This document shows, one piece after another, positions 1-11,984 of a stretch of DNA of 64,000 nt (position 1 is its first letter; the number at the start of each line of letters is the position of its first letter). Source of the DNA: Typhlomys cinereus (lineage: Eukaryota > Chordata > Mammalia > Rodentia > Platacanthomyidae). The DNA is taken from assembly GCA_023101885.1 (NCBI GenBank), contig JALPQD010000213.1, positions 1,249,001-1,313,000 of the forward strand, given 5' to 3'. The notes under the pieces were generated by a model that was not told the DNA's origin, did no database searches, and saw nothing but the letters and a program-made list of their open reading frames with translations. The position numbers and the translations under genes were made by a program.

Positions 1-2424
1 ATTTTTTTGGAAACTAGATATTTTTAAAATGCTCATTCTTTTATAGCAGTCGTTTGTAACAAACACCTGTACTACAATGTTTTCTGAGTCATTATTTACG
101 AGTTGCAAAGTGTTGTGATTTCCAAGTTATCTTGATGGTTCATAGGACTGAAATAATACAGTATTTGAAGAAAGGATTATCCTATGAATGGAATGCAATA
201 TAGTAACTCTTAGTAGCAAAAGTGTTAATGTGAAAATAATTTCATGTTAGGTTCTGAAAGCAGAATGACCATATGTTGGGATTTCTTAGGATATAATTAA
301 CTGTAATAAGAAGGTGCAATACATGCCAATAGATTTACTCCTAGATCTAGCTGAGTCAGTTGACAAATAAAGTCTAATAGAGAATTATCCTTATATAGCC
401 TAGGAAGGTCCAATCACCTGGGACCAATTAAACTCTTGCCTTCGGTGAGTCCTGCAGAGCTGCTGGCCACACACATCTTTCCTGTCCAGTGGACCAACAT
501 CAAACTTGTCCAAGTTTCTACTAAACTTTTCACTTTGCATCAGGAAGATCCTGGACACTAATTACCAGTGGTCTCTATGACTCTCAGGCCACCTGCCCTA
601 CAGAATAACTTGAAGCTTTTCTCCCCACCCTTTCCTTTCCACAGTTATCTCTCCCCCTTCAGACTCAGTGGCAGCTTCTTCAGTCACTGTCTGGATCTCC
701 CCAAGATGATCTCTCCCTCATGGTTACTGGATACACTGTGAACATAACTACTGTGTAAGGAAGACTGACAGGTTAGTATGTTTCTTGGAAAGCTTTAATT
801 GCCAGGAAGGGAAGATAGTAGGGGAATGGCTGTACTGTATCCTTCTGCTGTAAAATGCCCTGGCCTCTGGCTTGTTGTGGAGAGCAGTGCTTCATAGGAT
901 GCAAACAGTTTCTTGGTTATAAATGGTCATTCATGAACACACTTTCTCACATGCTCTTGAAATCAACAACTTCATGAGACAGATGGTTTCATTGTGATCA
1001 TTGCTATAATAGCAGGGGAATAAAAAAAAAAGGAAGTGGAGAGAGTGAGTGACCACATCATCTTGTCCTGCCACTTTATCTCCTTGGAGGAAACTAACCT
1101 CCTTGCTATCTCACAACCCTGGGCAAATCCTCTCACTCATAAGAACTTTGCCGGCAGCTACCTTGTAACTTAGCAGCCTTCCCTGATGAAGTTAGTTACA
1201 GATTCTATTTCATTTGCTGGGACATGCAAGCACAAGGCCTGTAAGTGGTTCATTGACTACTTCAGGTGAGTTCTCCTTGGAGGTCCCTCTGACTGTCACT
1301 CAGGGTCCCTGGCACAGTGTCCTTGCCGTCCTGCAGTCAAGTTCTCTTCCTCTGAAAATCTTCCCACATTGCTCTGGGAGACGCAAGCTTATGTTCTTTA
1401 TCCACTAAGAAATCAGTTGTGCTGGGTTATAATGCTCAGAGAGGGCTCTGCTAGACCACTAGCCTTGGGGTTCTCATGCCAGAGGGTCTGTATCAGGTAT
1501 CACAATTCCCACATTACCTGCACCCAAGCCTGGCAAGTCACAGGGCCCCACTACATCCTTAGAGAACGAATGAATATTATAAGTTGTTCACATGTTCACC
1601 AACGGTTGTGTTTGCAAGAGAAGATCTAAACATTAGGTTTGAATCCAGATTTGTCATTTAAATTTCTAATTTATATTTAAATAAAATTATATAAATTAAA
1701 GAAGAAATGTTTAATTTACTGGAAGAGCAAATACAGAACAAGTTACGTTATTTGCTGAATTTTACATTGTATGCGGGCAAAATAATTTCACAAAATGTTT
1801 TAGTCAGTTTGAAGCACAGAATGTGCATATAGCATGCATGGGCCCCACATTCCATTTCAAGATCTGAATGTTTTTAATGACTTAATTCGTAGGTGAGCAT
1901 GACGAATCTACTGGATACTTACGAATCTATTGGGTTCTTCTTGCTAGAGACCTTTGATGAGACGAATAGAAAGATTGACCTGGAAGATCTCATGAATGAA
2001 AATCAGAAGATCAAAGTTCTAATCTAAGCTTTGCCCCATCCTGGGTTTATGAATTCAGTTTTGCAAGCCTCTACTAGACAGTCTCTTGCTGGTAAGCTCT
2101 GAAGGACCTGCAGTGTAGTTTGAGACCCACGGAGCTCATTCTGCTCTGCTTCAGTGACTGGTGTTTACTAAGTAGCCAGAACACATCATGAGGTGACATA
2201 AATTTCAAATTCTGTATATCATAATAACAGCAAATGAATTACAATAATCTAGTAATATTAAAATAGTCATTGAAAAATAATAGGTTCTTATATTAGTTTA
2301 ATATTACAATAGCCTACAAATAATTATAATCTTAAATATAGTAAGAATCTGCTTGTCAAATGCACAGCCTTCCAGATCCTGCTTGGAATAAATGGTTTAT
2401 TTATGTGAGAGTGCAGGCTAAGGA
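1..2424. other. Single-copy AT-rich sequence, no feature seen
   Basis: No recognisable repeat, long open frame or RNA gene is visible on either strand. The two short forward frames near 1.2-1.6 kb have no recognisable protein features and are of a length expected by chance. The stretch looks like ordinary mammalian intergenic or intronic DNA. Confidence 0.6.
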
Positions 2425-2777
2425 AATCTGTATTTGTGCATATGTGCATGTATATACCTATTAACGTATATACAAATACATGTGAGTGTGCATGCACGCA
2501 TGTATGAGCACACACGGGGAAGGCATGAAGTCAATGTCAGGTTTCTGCCTCTCTCACTGTCACTTAGTTTTTTGATACAGGTTGTCTCACTCGACCTGGA
2601 GTTTTCAGTTAGCCTAAGTTGGTCAGCTGTGAACTCTAGGGCATCTATCTGTCTCTATTTCCACAGCACTAGGATTACAGACATGTGTCATGCTTGGCTT
2701 TTTACGTTGCTGAGAATGCAAATTCAGGTCTTCTTTCTTGCACAAGTCCTTTACTGACCAAACTATTTTTCCAGTCC
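2425..2777 (-). repeat. Degraded B3/B4-type SINE
   Basis: Read on the minus strand this runs from a tRNA-like head (forward right end ending in a CCAGTCCC-like block) through a middle part with a 'ggattacag'-type block to a TG/CA-rich tail at 2430-2510. That order is typical of rodent B3/B4-type composite SINEs. The copy is heavily diverged, and the family call rests on layout and short blocks. Confidence 0.5.
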
Positions 2778-2789
2778 CAGAAGTTTGAA

Positions 2790-3139
2790 TTTTCATGTGC
2801 ATTGTGCATGCATTACCTGCATGTGTATCTGTGTGTTTTGCATTTTGGTGAGTTTTGTATGTATGGTGCCCCAAGTGAGCATGCATTTGAGTGTGCTTGT
2901 GTGTGGAATCCTGATGTGATATCAAAAATCATCCTCGATTGCCCTTCAGCTTATTGTTTTGAAGCTGGGTCTCTAACCTAGAGCTAAGCACAGGGCTATT
3001 CTGTAGCCCTTGCTCTGGGGATTCCCGGCCTCTGTCTTTCAAAGGCAGGTCTCCCCGGTAGATATATTGCTTGGGATCAGTGGATACGAACTCTGCTCTT
3101 TTCACTTGAGCTTTAACCACCTAGCCATCTTCCTGCCCA
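2790..3139 (-). repeat. Degraded B2/B4-type composite SINE
   Basis: A second minus-strand SINE lies directly beside the previous one. The head region around 3090-3137 is the complement of a 'gctcagtggttaag'-type A box followed by a degenerate B box. The TG-rich tail is at 2790-2910. The block near 2905-2940 ('aatcatcctcgattg') also occurs in the older B2-like copies at 11.8 kb and 60.7 kb, which supports kinship. Confidence 0.5.
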
Positions 3140-3635
3140 AAATGTATATTTTAAACCACTTCTTCAGGAGCTACTCGGGCTGCATGCCAATTGAGAAGTT
3201 TGTTCTAGTTAGACTGTTTCTCCGTGCTTTGGATGCATGAGTAACTCTCTTCTGAATTCAGGAATTCTATAGAAAACATGACATTTTTCTTTATCCAGGA
3301 ACATTTGCATCCAAGAGAATAGCCAGCAGAAAATCAACATTTTGAATGATCTTCTAGCTCTGTATACTCAGGATGAAAGGTGCACTTAAGAGAATAGGGT
3401 GGATAAGTGGAGAAGAGTTCTTCTCCACTGTGTCTGAACGGAACCATCAGGACTTGTCAAAGGAAGCTAATGTAAACGTCGGCATGCTATTTTCCATTGT
3501 GAAATCAGAGTTGGTTGTAATGCAGTTTACTTTCAGTCTCTAGCCCTGTGGATGCTGTGGGCTGATGTGTCTGACAAGCATTTCCTATGCCAAAATAAAA
3601 GCCAACTCAGCAGTTCTCCTGAATGAACGAACTTC

Positions 3636-3638
<3 letters not shown>
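3140..3638. other. Single-copy sequence, nothing recognised
   Basis: Ordinary AT-rich sequence between the old SINE pair and a TG microsatellite. No gene, repeat or conserved-looking block was recognised. Confidence 0.5.

Positions 3639-3688
<50 letters not shown>
3639..3688. repeat. (TG)n microsatellite
   Basis: Uninterrupted run of 25 TG units (50 bp), likely length-variable between individuals. It does not obviously belong to a SINE tail. The short frames reading VCVCVC through it are translation artefacts. Confidence 0.97.
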
Positions 3689-3690
<2 letters not shown>

Positions 3691-4880
3691 TCCACACGCA
3701 CATACTCATGTGCCTCTGGAATTCATATCACACTCTCCTCTTGGTTATGAGGAGTCAGTCTGTCTCATGGGCTCCCAAACCACCAGGCTGGAAGCCCTGA
3801 AGCTGTCTCCAGGAGTCATCACACTGCTTCATAATGACCGCGGGAGGATGGAGTTATATAGACATCCAGTAGAGGAATTAATTAGGGAGACCGGGAAGTC
3901 CCTGTAGGAATAAACTGAAGATTTAACACCTCCCTAGAGAATTCTCTGTCATTAGAGGAAGGAAGCAGTCCTGCCAGGGGCCTGTTCTACATAACAATGG
4001 CTGCCAGGTGCACCTGATGAAAGCGCTCAGCAGAAGGAAGGATGCCCTGGGCAGCCTTGCCTTTGCCTGTCTCTGGACTGGGGCTGGATTGGAGTCCAGC
4101 AGACTGACCTCATATACATAGTGCTTGTTTTGCTGTTTTCTTATCTAGATCATGTCTTTAACCTTATTCTGGCAGTTTCTCAGATTAAATAAAAGTCTAA
4201 ACCAGTCTTAATGATAGTATTTCCCACTTTTCCTGGAAGGTAAGGTGCACACCTGATTTGGCCTGTAGAATCCCCATCTGAATATTTTCCATCAACAGCA
4301 ACTAGGAGTGATTTAAGAGAACATCATTCAAAGACCCAGTGTTGATGTTAGCACCGACAGAGCCGCTTTCATTCAACCAAAGGTTGATCCACTCTGCAGG
4401 AAGTTAGAGCAAGCCTCCAAGCCTTTCTTACAGCTCAGGTTGACCTGTTAATATGCTTCCTGACTTTGTGTCATGGAATGTCATCCATTAAATTATTGCT
4501 GTTGTGCATCTTCACATTGACAGACGCATGAAGAGGAGGGGAGGGGAGCCATAGAAATGGAATTTGACAGGGAAAAAGAGGACGAGGAAGGAAGGGTAAA
4601 GCAAGTCGGGCAAAACCCACACATTCTACGGCATATGAATTGTTGTAGTGCTCTGTATGAGACTTCCAGAGGAACCAGTTATGCTGACACTTGTTAATGT
4701 TGAAATGTTGAAAATAACGTAAGGAAAAGTCACCTGGTATCAAAATTGCTAAATTCAAAGATGTTTAACTAGAATAAAAATCTGAATATAGTTGATGCCA
4801 GAGTTAATATGTCCTAGTATTTCTGTTATGAAGGCAAGTGTATATTTGGGCTTAAGTGACATTAACAACATATTATAGCA
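3689..4880. other. Single-copy sequence, nothing recognised
   Basis: Mixed composition with no recognisable repeat or open frame. A 95-codon minus frame at 4471-4758 shows no domain or coding signature and is treated as chance. Confidence 0.5.
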
Positions 4881-4975
4881 AATGTGCAATCCACATATGT
4901 GCATACATACACGCATGCATGCACACACTCATATACATATAGCCATTCATATACACAATTCACACACACGTACCT

Positions 4976-4979
<4 letters not shown>

Positions 4980-5025
<46 letters not shown>
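4980..5025. repeat. (CA)n microsatellite
   Basis: About 23 uninterrupted CA units. It is preceded by a degenerate CA/TA-rich stretch from about 4885, suggesting an older, longer simple repeat. Confidence 0.96.
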
Positions 5026-5027
<2 letters not shown>

Positions 5028-5328
5028 TTGCCCACCTGCAGTATGTTCCCAGAGTTTTTCCCACAGCGCCACTCCCCCCTACAACTCCACCCATTACTTG
5101 AAACATGGGAGCATCCAAGTTAAAATTGAGAACTTCTCATTTTTCGATGGTTCACGAGAAGCTGCAGAGAAACAGTCAAAACCATGAACTCTAGTCACCC
5201 CACTCACACTTCCTTTACCCAAAGGTATGGAGGGAGTACAGAGCTGCCTTAAGGATGTATTTTAAAGTACCAATTCATTCCAACTGGCAAATAAAGACAT
5301 GGGAAGAATTCATGAAACATGGTACTTT

Positions 5329-5724
5329 TTTTTTTAATCTTGTGTGTGTGTGAGAGAATAAGTATGTTTGTGAGTTTGTGCTTGTGCATATATGTGTAGG
5401 CTGCATGTGCAGGCAGAGTGTTCATGTGTGTGTGTGTGTGTGTGTGAGCATGTGGCGCAGTGTACATGTGGAAGTCAGAAGACAACCTCCTATGTCAGTC
5501 CCCCCCTCCTTCTGGTGTGAAAGAGTGTTCCTTGTTCACCCCTGAGTCCTGGAGGCTAGCTGAACCAGGAGTTTCCAGGAATCCCCCTGTGTCCATATTG
5601 GCATAAAAGGGCTGGAATTACAGATGCACACTGGCATACCCACCTTTGTGTGGGTTCTGAGGATTCAAAGTCAAGTCCTTACACTTGGGTAGCAAGCACT
5701 TTACCCACTCTGCCTCCTCCCCAT
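5329..5724 (-). repeat. B3-type SINE with target-site duplication
   Basis: On the minus strand a tRNA-like head (forward right end, about 5680-5724) is followed by a 'gggctggaattacag'-type middle block (5610-5625) and a long TG-rich tail (5340-5460). It is bracketed by a perfect 13-bp direct repeat, aacatggtacttt, at 5316-5328 and 5725-5737. This is the expected mark of L1-driven retroposition and fixes the ends. Confidence 0.8.
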
Positions 5725-5737
5725 AACATGGTACTTT

Positions 5738-6575
5738 GAGATCCAAAGGCAAGACATTCTGGTCTTGGGATGTTGTGCAGATAGAGTTGGAGTGGGCAGT
5801 CAGTGTGTGTACCTCACTGTTTTTTGGGGGAAGGGCTCAACACCTCTGTGATTGAAGGGTTCTGGTTGTGTCTCACACAGCCCCTCTAAAGTGCTTCCCC
5901 AAGTTTTCCATTGCCTCTCCTCCCCTCCCACCAGGTACTCTCTCTGCTCTAAATCTACCAATTATTCCCTTAAGTGTCAGCAGTACAACAGACACTACGA
6001 GATATAACCTTTCCTCAAGTTGATGCTGTTAAGCCATTACTTGAAACTGAAGTCACAGTTGTCAATTGTGACTTCAGTCACTAATAACTACTTCAGAAGT
6101 GCAAGCAGTGTCTGAGCTCTTAATGCTGTGGCCCAGGGCTCCAGGAATGTCTTTACAGGTCATTTAGAACCATCCATCTGATCTGCAGTGAGATCAGTCA
6201 ATCTTTCAGCCCAGTGCTTCTCTCTCTGCCCTGACTGCCAAGTCCTTTATTTGTTCTCTGAGGGCCATATTGGAGCGTGAGAGCAGGCAGCCATATCGAC
6301 CACTTAGCCTGGAAAGACTCAGCTCCAGGCAGTCACCACATGCTCGGATCCTGAATCTTGTCACTTGCCTGCTAAGATTCCCCCCACCTTCCTGTCTTTT
6401 TCTTTTCTGGGGTTTCACTGGGCTCTTCTTTTAAAAGCCTGTAACCAGTCATACATGCATGACATGGCAAATAAAAAAGCGGACTAGCTGTCAGTTGCTA
6501 CAAACACTATAGTCAGTCTTTGGGAAGAGACTGGCATAAGAGAGAGTTCTGCTCTTGAGTCTGATGATTTTAAGA
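5738..6575. other. Single-copy sequence holding a 33-bp palindrome
   Basis: No gene or transposon was recognised. The only structured element is the near-perfect palindrome at 6046-6078, listed separately. Confidence 0.5.
6046..6078. repeat. Near-perfect 33-bp palindrome
   Basis: Arm actgaagtcacagttg (6046-6061), one spacer base, then caattgtgacttcagt (6063-6078). The arms are 16 bp with a single mismatch (C/T). It could form a cruciform or serve as a symmetric binding site, since the arms carry a GTGACTT/AAGTCAC half-site. It is not part of any repeat that I recognise. Confidence 0.9.
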
Positions 6576-6757
6576 CTCCCTTCCTCCCTCCTTCCTTTCC
6601 TCCCTCCCTCCCTCCTTCCCTCCCTCCCTTTCTCCCTCCCTCTCTTCCTCCCTCTTTCCCTCCTTCCCTCCCTCCCTCCCTCCCTCCTTCTTTCCCTCCC
6701 TCCCTCTTTCCCTCCCTTCCTCTCTCCCTCCCTTCTTTCCTTCTTTTCTTCCTTCCC
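6576..6757. repeat. CCCT/CCTT polypyrimidine tract
   Basis: About 180 bp of almost pure pyrimidine on the + strand, built from irregular CCCT, CCTT and CTTT units. The complementary purine strand gives the GREGGREGG-type frames, which are not genes. Such mirror-rich tracts can form triplex DNA. Confidence 0.95.
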
Positions 6758-7176
6758 ATTAGACAGATGTAGTATCAGATCCATATTTAAAGGCCTTAGT
6801 TCTTTATTTATTTTTGAACTTCAGCTATTTGATGATCAAGTAAAATGAGCATTGACAAGATGTCAATAGTTAAAACAGATGATTTATGTTAAGTAAATTC
6901 TTTATTTATACCTGATAGCTAAGGATTTTTTTTCAAGAATGAAAAAAAAAATGTTTCTGCAACAGAAGATATAAACTCCACAAACATGCAGTCATGTTCC
7001 CTAAATGAAAGCAGAGACTCCAACGCTAGCAAAACTTCCTTGTTTGAATATTTAGTCCCCATTGGGTAGCAGTGTTTAGGAAAAGTGCGCGACTTTTATT
7101 AGTTAGAATCTGGTCAGACCAAGTATGCCCAAGGGTGGGACCTTAACATCTTATAACTCAGTCCCACTTCCTACTT

Positions 7177-7479
7177 CCTGTTCTTGTTTCTTCTCTCCCT
7201 TCCCCATCCTTCCCCTCCCTTCTCCTTTCCTTTTTCCCATTCCTTTCTCTCTTCTCTCCCTTTCCCTTCTCCATTTATCTCTTTCTCTTTCCCTCTCTCT
7301 CTGTTCCTTTTCTTCTCTCCATCTCCCCCTTTCTCTCTCTTTTCCATTTCTCATTTTTTCTATTTCCTTGCTCTTTTCCTCACTCTTTTTCTCCCTTTCT
7401 CTCTCTCCATCTCTCTTCCATTCTCTTTCCCTCTCTCTTTCTGTCCTCTCCTCCCTCCTCTCTCTCTCTCTCTCTCTCT
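7177..7479. repeat. CT-rich low-complexity tract
   Basis: About 300 bp of pyrimidine-rich sequence on the + strand ending in a pure (TC)n run at about 7457-7479. Serine/leucine-rich frames across it are composition artefacts. Confidence 0.93.
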
Positions 7480-7773
7480 AACTTGCAATGTAACATCCAC
7501 CCTCTACTTCCACCACCATGGCTTCTCTACTTGCAGCCACACGTTTCTCTCCCTTCCATAAGGGACTGTTATCTTCTCTGAAATCTTTAGCTCAAATAGC
7601 AAACCTCTTAAACATCTTCTTTCCTAAGTTGTTTGGGTCCCAGTAAATTATTACAGAACTATAGAGTAACTGGAACATATGATCATCAAAAAATTTTGCC
7701 AAGATAAACACAGACTTACTAGGATAATATGAAATTTGATAATTTGATTTTTCAAATCTATAAATTTTCCAAC

Positions 7774-7914
7774 CATGCAAACTTTATATCTAAAACAAAG
7801 CAAAACCAGCCATGCAAACTTTATATCTAAAACAATGCAAAACCAGCCATGCAAACTTTATATCTAAAACAATGCAAAACCAGCCATGCAAACTTTATAT
7901 CTAAAACAAAGCAA
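7774..7914. repeat. 37-bp tandem repeat, about 3.8 copies
   Basis: Units start at 7774, 7811, 7848 and 7885, each beginning catgcaaactttatatctaa and ending in a gcaaaaccagc-like block. The last unit is short by about 7 bp. Copies differ only at an aca(a/t)g position, so the expansion looks recent. The flanking cell is single-copy AT-rich DNA. Each unit contains ATGCAAA, close to an octamer (POU) core. Confidence 0.95.
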
Positions 7915-8621
7915 GGTTTCTTTTGTCAGGAGGAGAAACCAGTTTTATCAGTGCAATAATACTATTCTATACTAGTATTTACCTGAAAAATATTCTATAA
8001 ACACCAATAGCTCACTCACCCCCCCAAATGGCTTAAATGTGTTATTAAGTAGAAATATTTCAGACACAAGCTTCACATCTTACTACTTTGCAAACAACAT
8101 ACTTTTAAGTCTAGTCTAGAGAAAATAATGACTCAACCAATTAAAGATTTTACAACAGAAGTAACATATACAGAGTAGCATAAATAATGTAAATTCATTT
8201 ATTGTATGTAATTCTTGAGGCTTTAATGTCAAAATAGTAGGGTACTTTCAGATTCATGGTCTGATTGGTGTCCCATTTCATATCTCCTTGCTGTGTCCTC
8301 ATGCCTCAAGGGGCAAGCAAGTTTTGTATGGTCCCTTTTATAAGCATAATAATCTCATGGATAAAACCTTTACTCCCATAAACTAGTCAACTTCCTATCA
8401 GACAGATAGGTAGGACTTGCAATACATAAATCTTGTGGAAATAAAAGCATCTCTGGACTGAAGAACATGGAGCAGTTTCCATAATATAAATATACCAGAC
8501 ACTTTTGTGGATCCATGATCAAGGAAAAATAAGTATATTAATTATATGATTAAAGTTAGAGCAACTGGACATAATGCTACTTAAAATGAGCTGGCAAGAA
8601 ATACTCTTGAGCTAGATGTTT
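7915..8621. other. Single-copy AT-rich sequence
   Basis: No gene or clear transposon is seen between the 37-bp array and the solo LTR. Confidence 0.45.
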
Positions 8622-8626
8622 GTGTC

Positions 8627-9052
8627 TGTCATAGCTAGGCACAAATGTCACCTTGACAGTTGAGGGTTTGAGCTCTGGGCACATTTGTAGAGAATTAATG
8701 GTTGAGCTGGGACCAGAGCAAACCTGCAGGAGATTGTCTAGGTGATGGGGAAGGCCCAGCCCATGCTGGGTGGGTTTAGGCCCTGGAATAAAATACAGAC
8801 AGCTGGTTGAGAGAGTTGGCATCCTCGTGCATACTTGGCTAGACATGTTGGTCTGGCAAGTAAGGATTGTCCCTCTCTCAGCCATCATGTAAAGATGGTG
8901 TGGCCAGTTCCCTCGGCCCTGATATTGGTGCATGCTTTCCCGTCAAGCTGGACTATGAACTGTTACAGGACTATTAGTAAGAAAATAAATCTCTTTTTCT
9001 GTTAAGCCATTTGATGGTCATTTATCAGAAACCATGCAGACAAACTGTAACA
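8627..9052 (+). repeat. Solo LTR, family A, copy 1 (ERVL/MaLR-type)
   Basis: The element begins TGTCATAG, ends ...CTGTAACA, and is flanked by a perfect 5-bp duplication, gtgtc, at 8622-8626 and 9053-9057. TG...CA ends with a 5-bp duplication are the mark of an LTR; 5 bp is usual for ERVL/MaLR elements. A polyadenylation-like aaaataaa lies near 8982, giving + orientation. A full-length relative is at 14996-15411. No internal region adjoins, so this is a solo LTR. Confidence 0.85.
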
Positions 9053-9115
9053 GTGTCCTTTCAAAGTTTGTGTTGTAAGGCTCAAAGCTCTTCCCTTAAA
9101 ACTACTTCAGCCATT

Positions 9116-9590
9116 TAATGTTTTTTTTAAAATCTTTTACTATTATCTTATTTTTCTAGTTTACAAGCATACTGAGTACTTATCCCTGCTTCCCTCTATC
9201 CTCCCTCCTTCCCATTTCCCTCTTTTCCCTTCATCAATCATCCCACTCCCTTCTGCCCAACTGCCTGTCCTTTTAAATTGACTCCAGGGTTCCTTTGGCT
9301 TATCTATTCTTGTGGGGGGAGGGTCAGGCCTCTAGTGGCACACAAAGTTGACTCTCTTCAAGCCACCCCACTGATAGGAGCATTCCCCTTCATTCATCTA
9401 GCTTTAGTCTCTAAGATTTCCACGGTATGTTCTTACCTCTGTTGAGTTCCTCCATAGTCCATGCAGGCATGTTGGTTGTTAGTCATTGTGGTAAGGATAA
9501 GTCTTGTCTTGATTGTCTTGTCCTATGGTGAACCTTCCCATCTTCAGGTTCTTACAATCTTACCATTTAATTTAATATTTGAAACTTGCT
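9116..9590 (-). repeat. 5'-truncated L1, 3'UTR only, antisense
   Basis: On the minus strand the 3' end is a purine-rich tract (complement of 9178-9240) followed by an A-rich tail (complement of the T-rich 9121-9165). The purine tract and the block around 9165-9300 match the + strand segment at 60.1-60.3 kb: shared 'gggaaccctgg...', 'ggcag...gagtggga' and 'agcagggat...gcttgtaaa' strings. Both are therefore copies of one L1 3'UTR lineage, distinct from the full-length L1 at 45-52 kb. Confidence 0.65.
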
Positions 9591-10419
9591 TTTACATGCA
9601 TTAGAGAGTTTGGGAGGTGCATTGTCAGTTACAAAGCCATGATCGTGTACCCATCTAATTTTGGCTTAACAACTCTTTTAAACAGCTAAATGTGGTCTGA
9701 AGGGATGAAGACTTTGTTTGCTAGTGGTGTTAAACAGCTGCTATTTTTTTGGATGAATGTCATTTTCCATTTTATAACTGCAAGATGTTGACGGCATCAG
9801 GCCTGTGGAAGGAGGCAGCTGAGAAGTCTCTGCAGAATTCATTATGAAAAGGGCAAGAAGCTTCTCTGAGGCAACTGATTTCTAAAATTCAAGTGAAGAA
9901 GAGATCATGGCAGCACAACCCTGAAAATATGCTGTCAAGGCCATGGACTTGGCTTTTGTATTAAGAACTGTCTGACAATGCCAGGAATAGGTTGCATCTC
10001 CTGTAAATACATCTAGAGAAAATGCAGGCTCAGAAGAACCTTGTGGAACACTAGTCTGTGGGCTTTTTTCTTTTGGTTAAGTGTGAACCTGAAGATCAGC
10101 TTGATTGTAGCCCTGCAAAAAGTCAAAACCCTCTAGCTTCAAGTTTCCACTCTGCTTAAAAATTGAGCTACACACTGTGAGTCTGGTGCTGAGGCTAGGC
10201 TAGATGCTTTGAGTGGAGATTCTCTCTTGCTCAGCATCATCTTCACAGGACCTCTTTTTCACTCCTGGATGACACTGGCATGGTTTCTAGGATGTATGTC
10301 ATACCCATGTTCTCTGAGGTCCCTGCAGCTGGAGCCAAATTGGGGCATGACCTTTTAAATCATGCCACACCAGACTTCCTTCTGTGAACCATGAAGCTGG
10401 AGGGTTGTGGATGAGGAAG
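9591..10419. other. Single-copy sequence, nothing recognised
   Basis: No gene or repeat family was recognised in this stretch. Confidence 0.45.
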
Positions 10420-10640
10420 ACATGTGTGTGTCTGTGTGCGTTTGCATGAATGTGCGCACATGTGTGTGTGTGAGACAGACAGAGAGAATGAGAATGTTTG
10501 TATGCCATGATATGTGGTGGCCGTCAGAGGACAATTTTTGGAAGTTAGTTCTTTCCTTCCCTCATGTGGACTTCTGGTGATTCAAGTCAGGTCACCAGGT
10601 TTGTGAGCAGGTACCTTAGCTGCTGAGATGTATTGCTTGA
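10420..10640 (-). repeat. B3-type SINE
   Basis: The TG-rich tail (10420-10475) and a 'gtcagaggacaa' block near 10528 lead to a tRNA-like head around 10600-10640 on the minus strand. This is the usual B3 order. The copy is moderately diverged. Confidence 0.6.
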
Positions 10641-11717
10641 CTCTGTTTCTCATATTTTTGGGTAAACATATTCATTTACAATGATCAGACACAAGTAACT
10701 TACTTCACTCAAAATGCGATCACCATTTCTCAGTGAGTGTTGGCACCTTCCCTTTGCTTTTCTGATTCTCCTCCTGTGTGATTCAGAACTCGCTTTTCTT
10801 TTCAATAGCTTCCCGTTTTAATCATTGCCAAACTGAGGATATGAGTGTGTACCAAATCATATAAGGGTCTGATTTGGAGTCATGAGGCTCTAGATTAAGT
10901 TCTGTCATTAGCGAAACTGGGTGATCCAAAGAAAAAAATCACTTTATGAGTGTCTAAAGTTACTCATCAGTGAATTAACCAGGTCAGAAGGAGTGATAGT
11001 CTCAGCTTCCTGCCATCAGTAAGTGTCTAGATTCTCTGAGATCATTTTCTAATTCTTAGGGCAGCCAAAGACATCATGTGTAGTGTATTTGCTACATTAT
11101 CTCACTTGGAGCCATGCAGACACTCTAACAGGTAGGCAAAATGAATGAAGTTCCCCAGCAGCTTACAGCTGGAGAAGTGTGTGAATTACCCTTCTGAATC
11201 ACATGTTCCAGTTTCAAAATGGAAGCGCTTTATGGAACCATTTCTTCTGTCTCTGTGGCAGGTGTTAGGATCCAAATGTATTGGCAGAGCCTGGCATCCT
11301 GGGGTGAAATGATGGCTATGTAGCTAGCTGTTAAACACATGTGTGAGTGTGTAAACATAAATAAGTACATAACACGGTGGGAGGTAACAGGGTGTAGTCA
11401 AGCTGGAGGATGAATAGGAGAAAGTGGAATTACACGTTAATGTCTGAAAAGGAAGGAGAGGAAGGTACCTAACACGTATTAACTGCACAACCTGCGCTCT
11501 ACCTGCTATTTTAATTAATCTTCACATCTATGATGGATAAAAGGACTTATTCACTTTCCCATCGAACAGAGGCAGAAACCTGAACTCTCAGCAGTTATTT
11601 GAATGGTTCCATTTTTCTGAGGTTTTTGTCACTATGTACTGCTGTGCATGTGTTTCTACGGAATCCTTAGTGATTCATTCATCTGTTAATTTAATAGCTT
11701 TTTCCATGTGTGAATAG
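10641..11717. other. Single-copy sequence, nothing recognised
   Basis: No open frame of note and no repeat family were recognised. Confidence 0.45.
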
Positions 11718-11984
11718 TCACGTGTGTGTATGTGTGTGTGTGAGGGAAAGAGAGAGAGGTGTGTACAAGAGGGCACTTGAGTATGTGTGTGTGCCCAAGG
11801 GTATCAAGAATCATCGTGATTTACTCTACCTCCTATTGCTTTGCTCTGGGGTTTCCTAAGCTCTGCCTTCCAGGTCAGAAATTACAGGTTGCTTCCATTC
11901 CTCCTGGCATTTTTAAGTGGGATCTGGGAGCAGGTCCTTTTGCTTTGGAGGCAAAGACTTCAATTCCTGATCCATCTCCTTAGA
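11718..11984 (-). repeat. Older B2-like SINE
   Basis: The minus-strand head is the complement of 11930-11984 and the TG-rich tail is at 11718-11780. It shares the middle block 'gtatcaagaatcatcgtgat' with the older copies near 18.4, 29.1 and 60.7 kb, and lacks the GC-rich middle of the younger copies. Confidence 0.65.

Noticed and set aside
3565..3907. Frames reading VCVCVC through TG repeats as Cys-rich proteins
   Set aside because: They are translations of a microsatellite, as are similar frames at 4.9-5.5, 12.4, 13.8, 29.0 and 34.4 kb.
6484..6784. Gly/Arg/Glu-rich frames as RGG-type proteins
   Set aside because: Pure products of the CCCT/CCTT tract read on the purine strand.
7774..7914. 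CRISPR-like array
   Set aside because: Units are contiguous with no unique spacers, and the DNA is mammalian.
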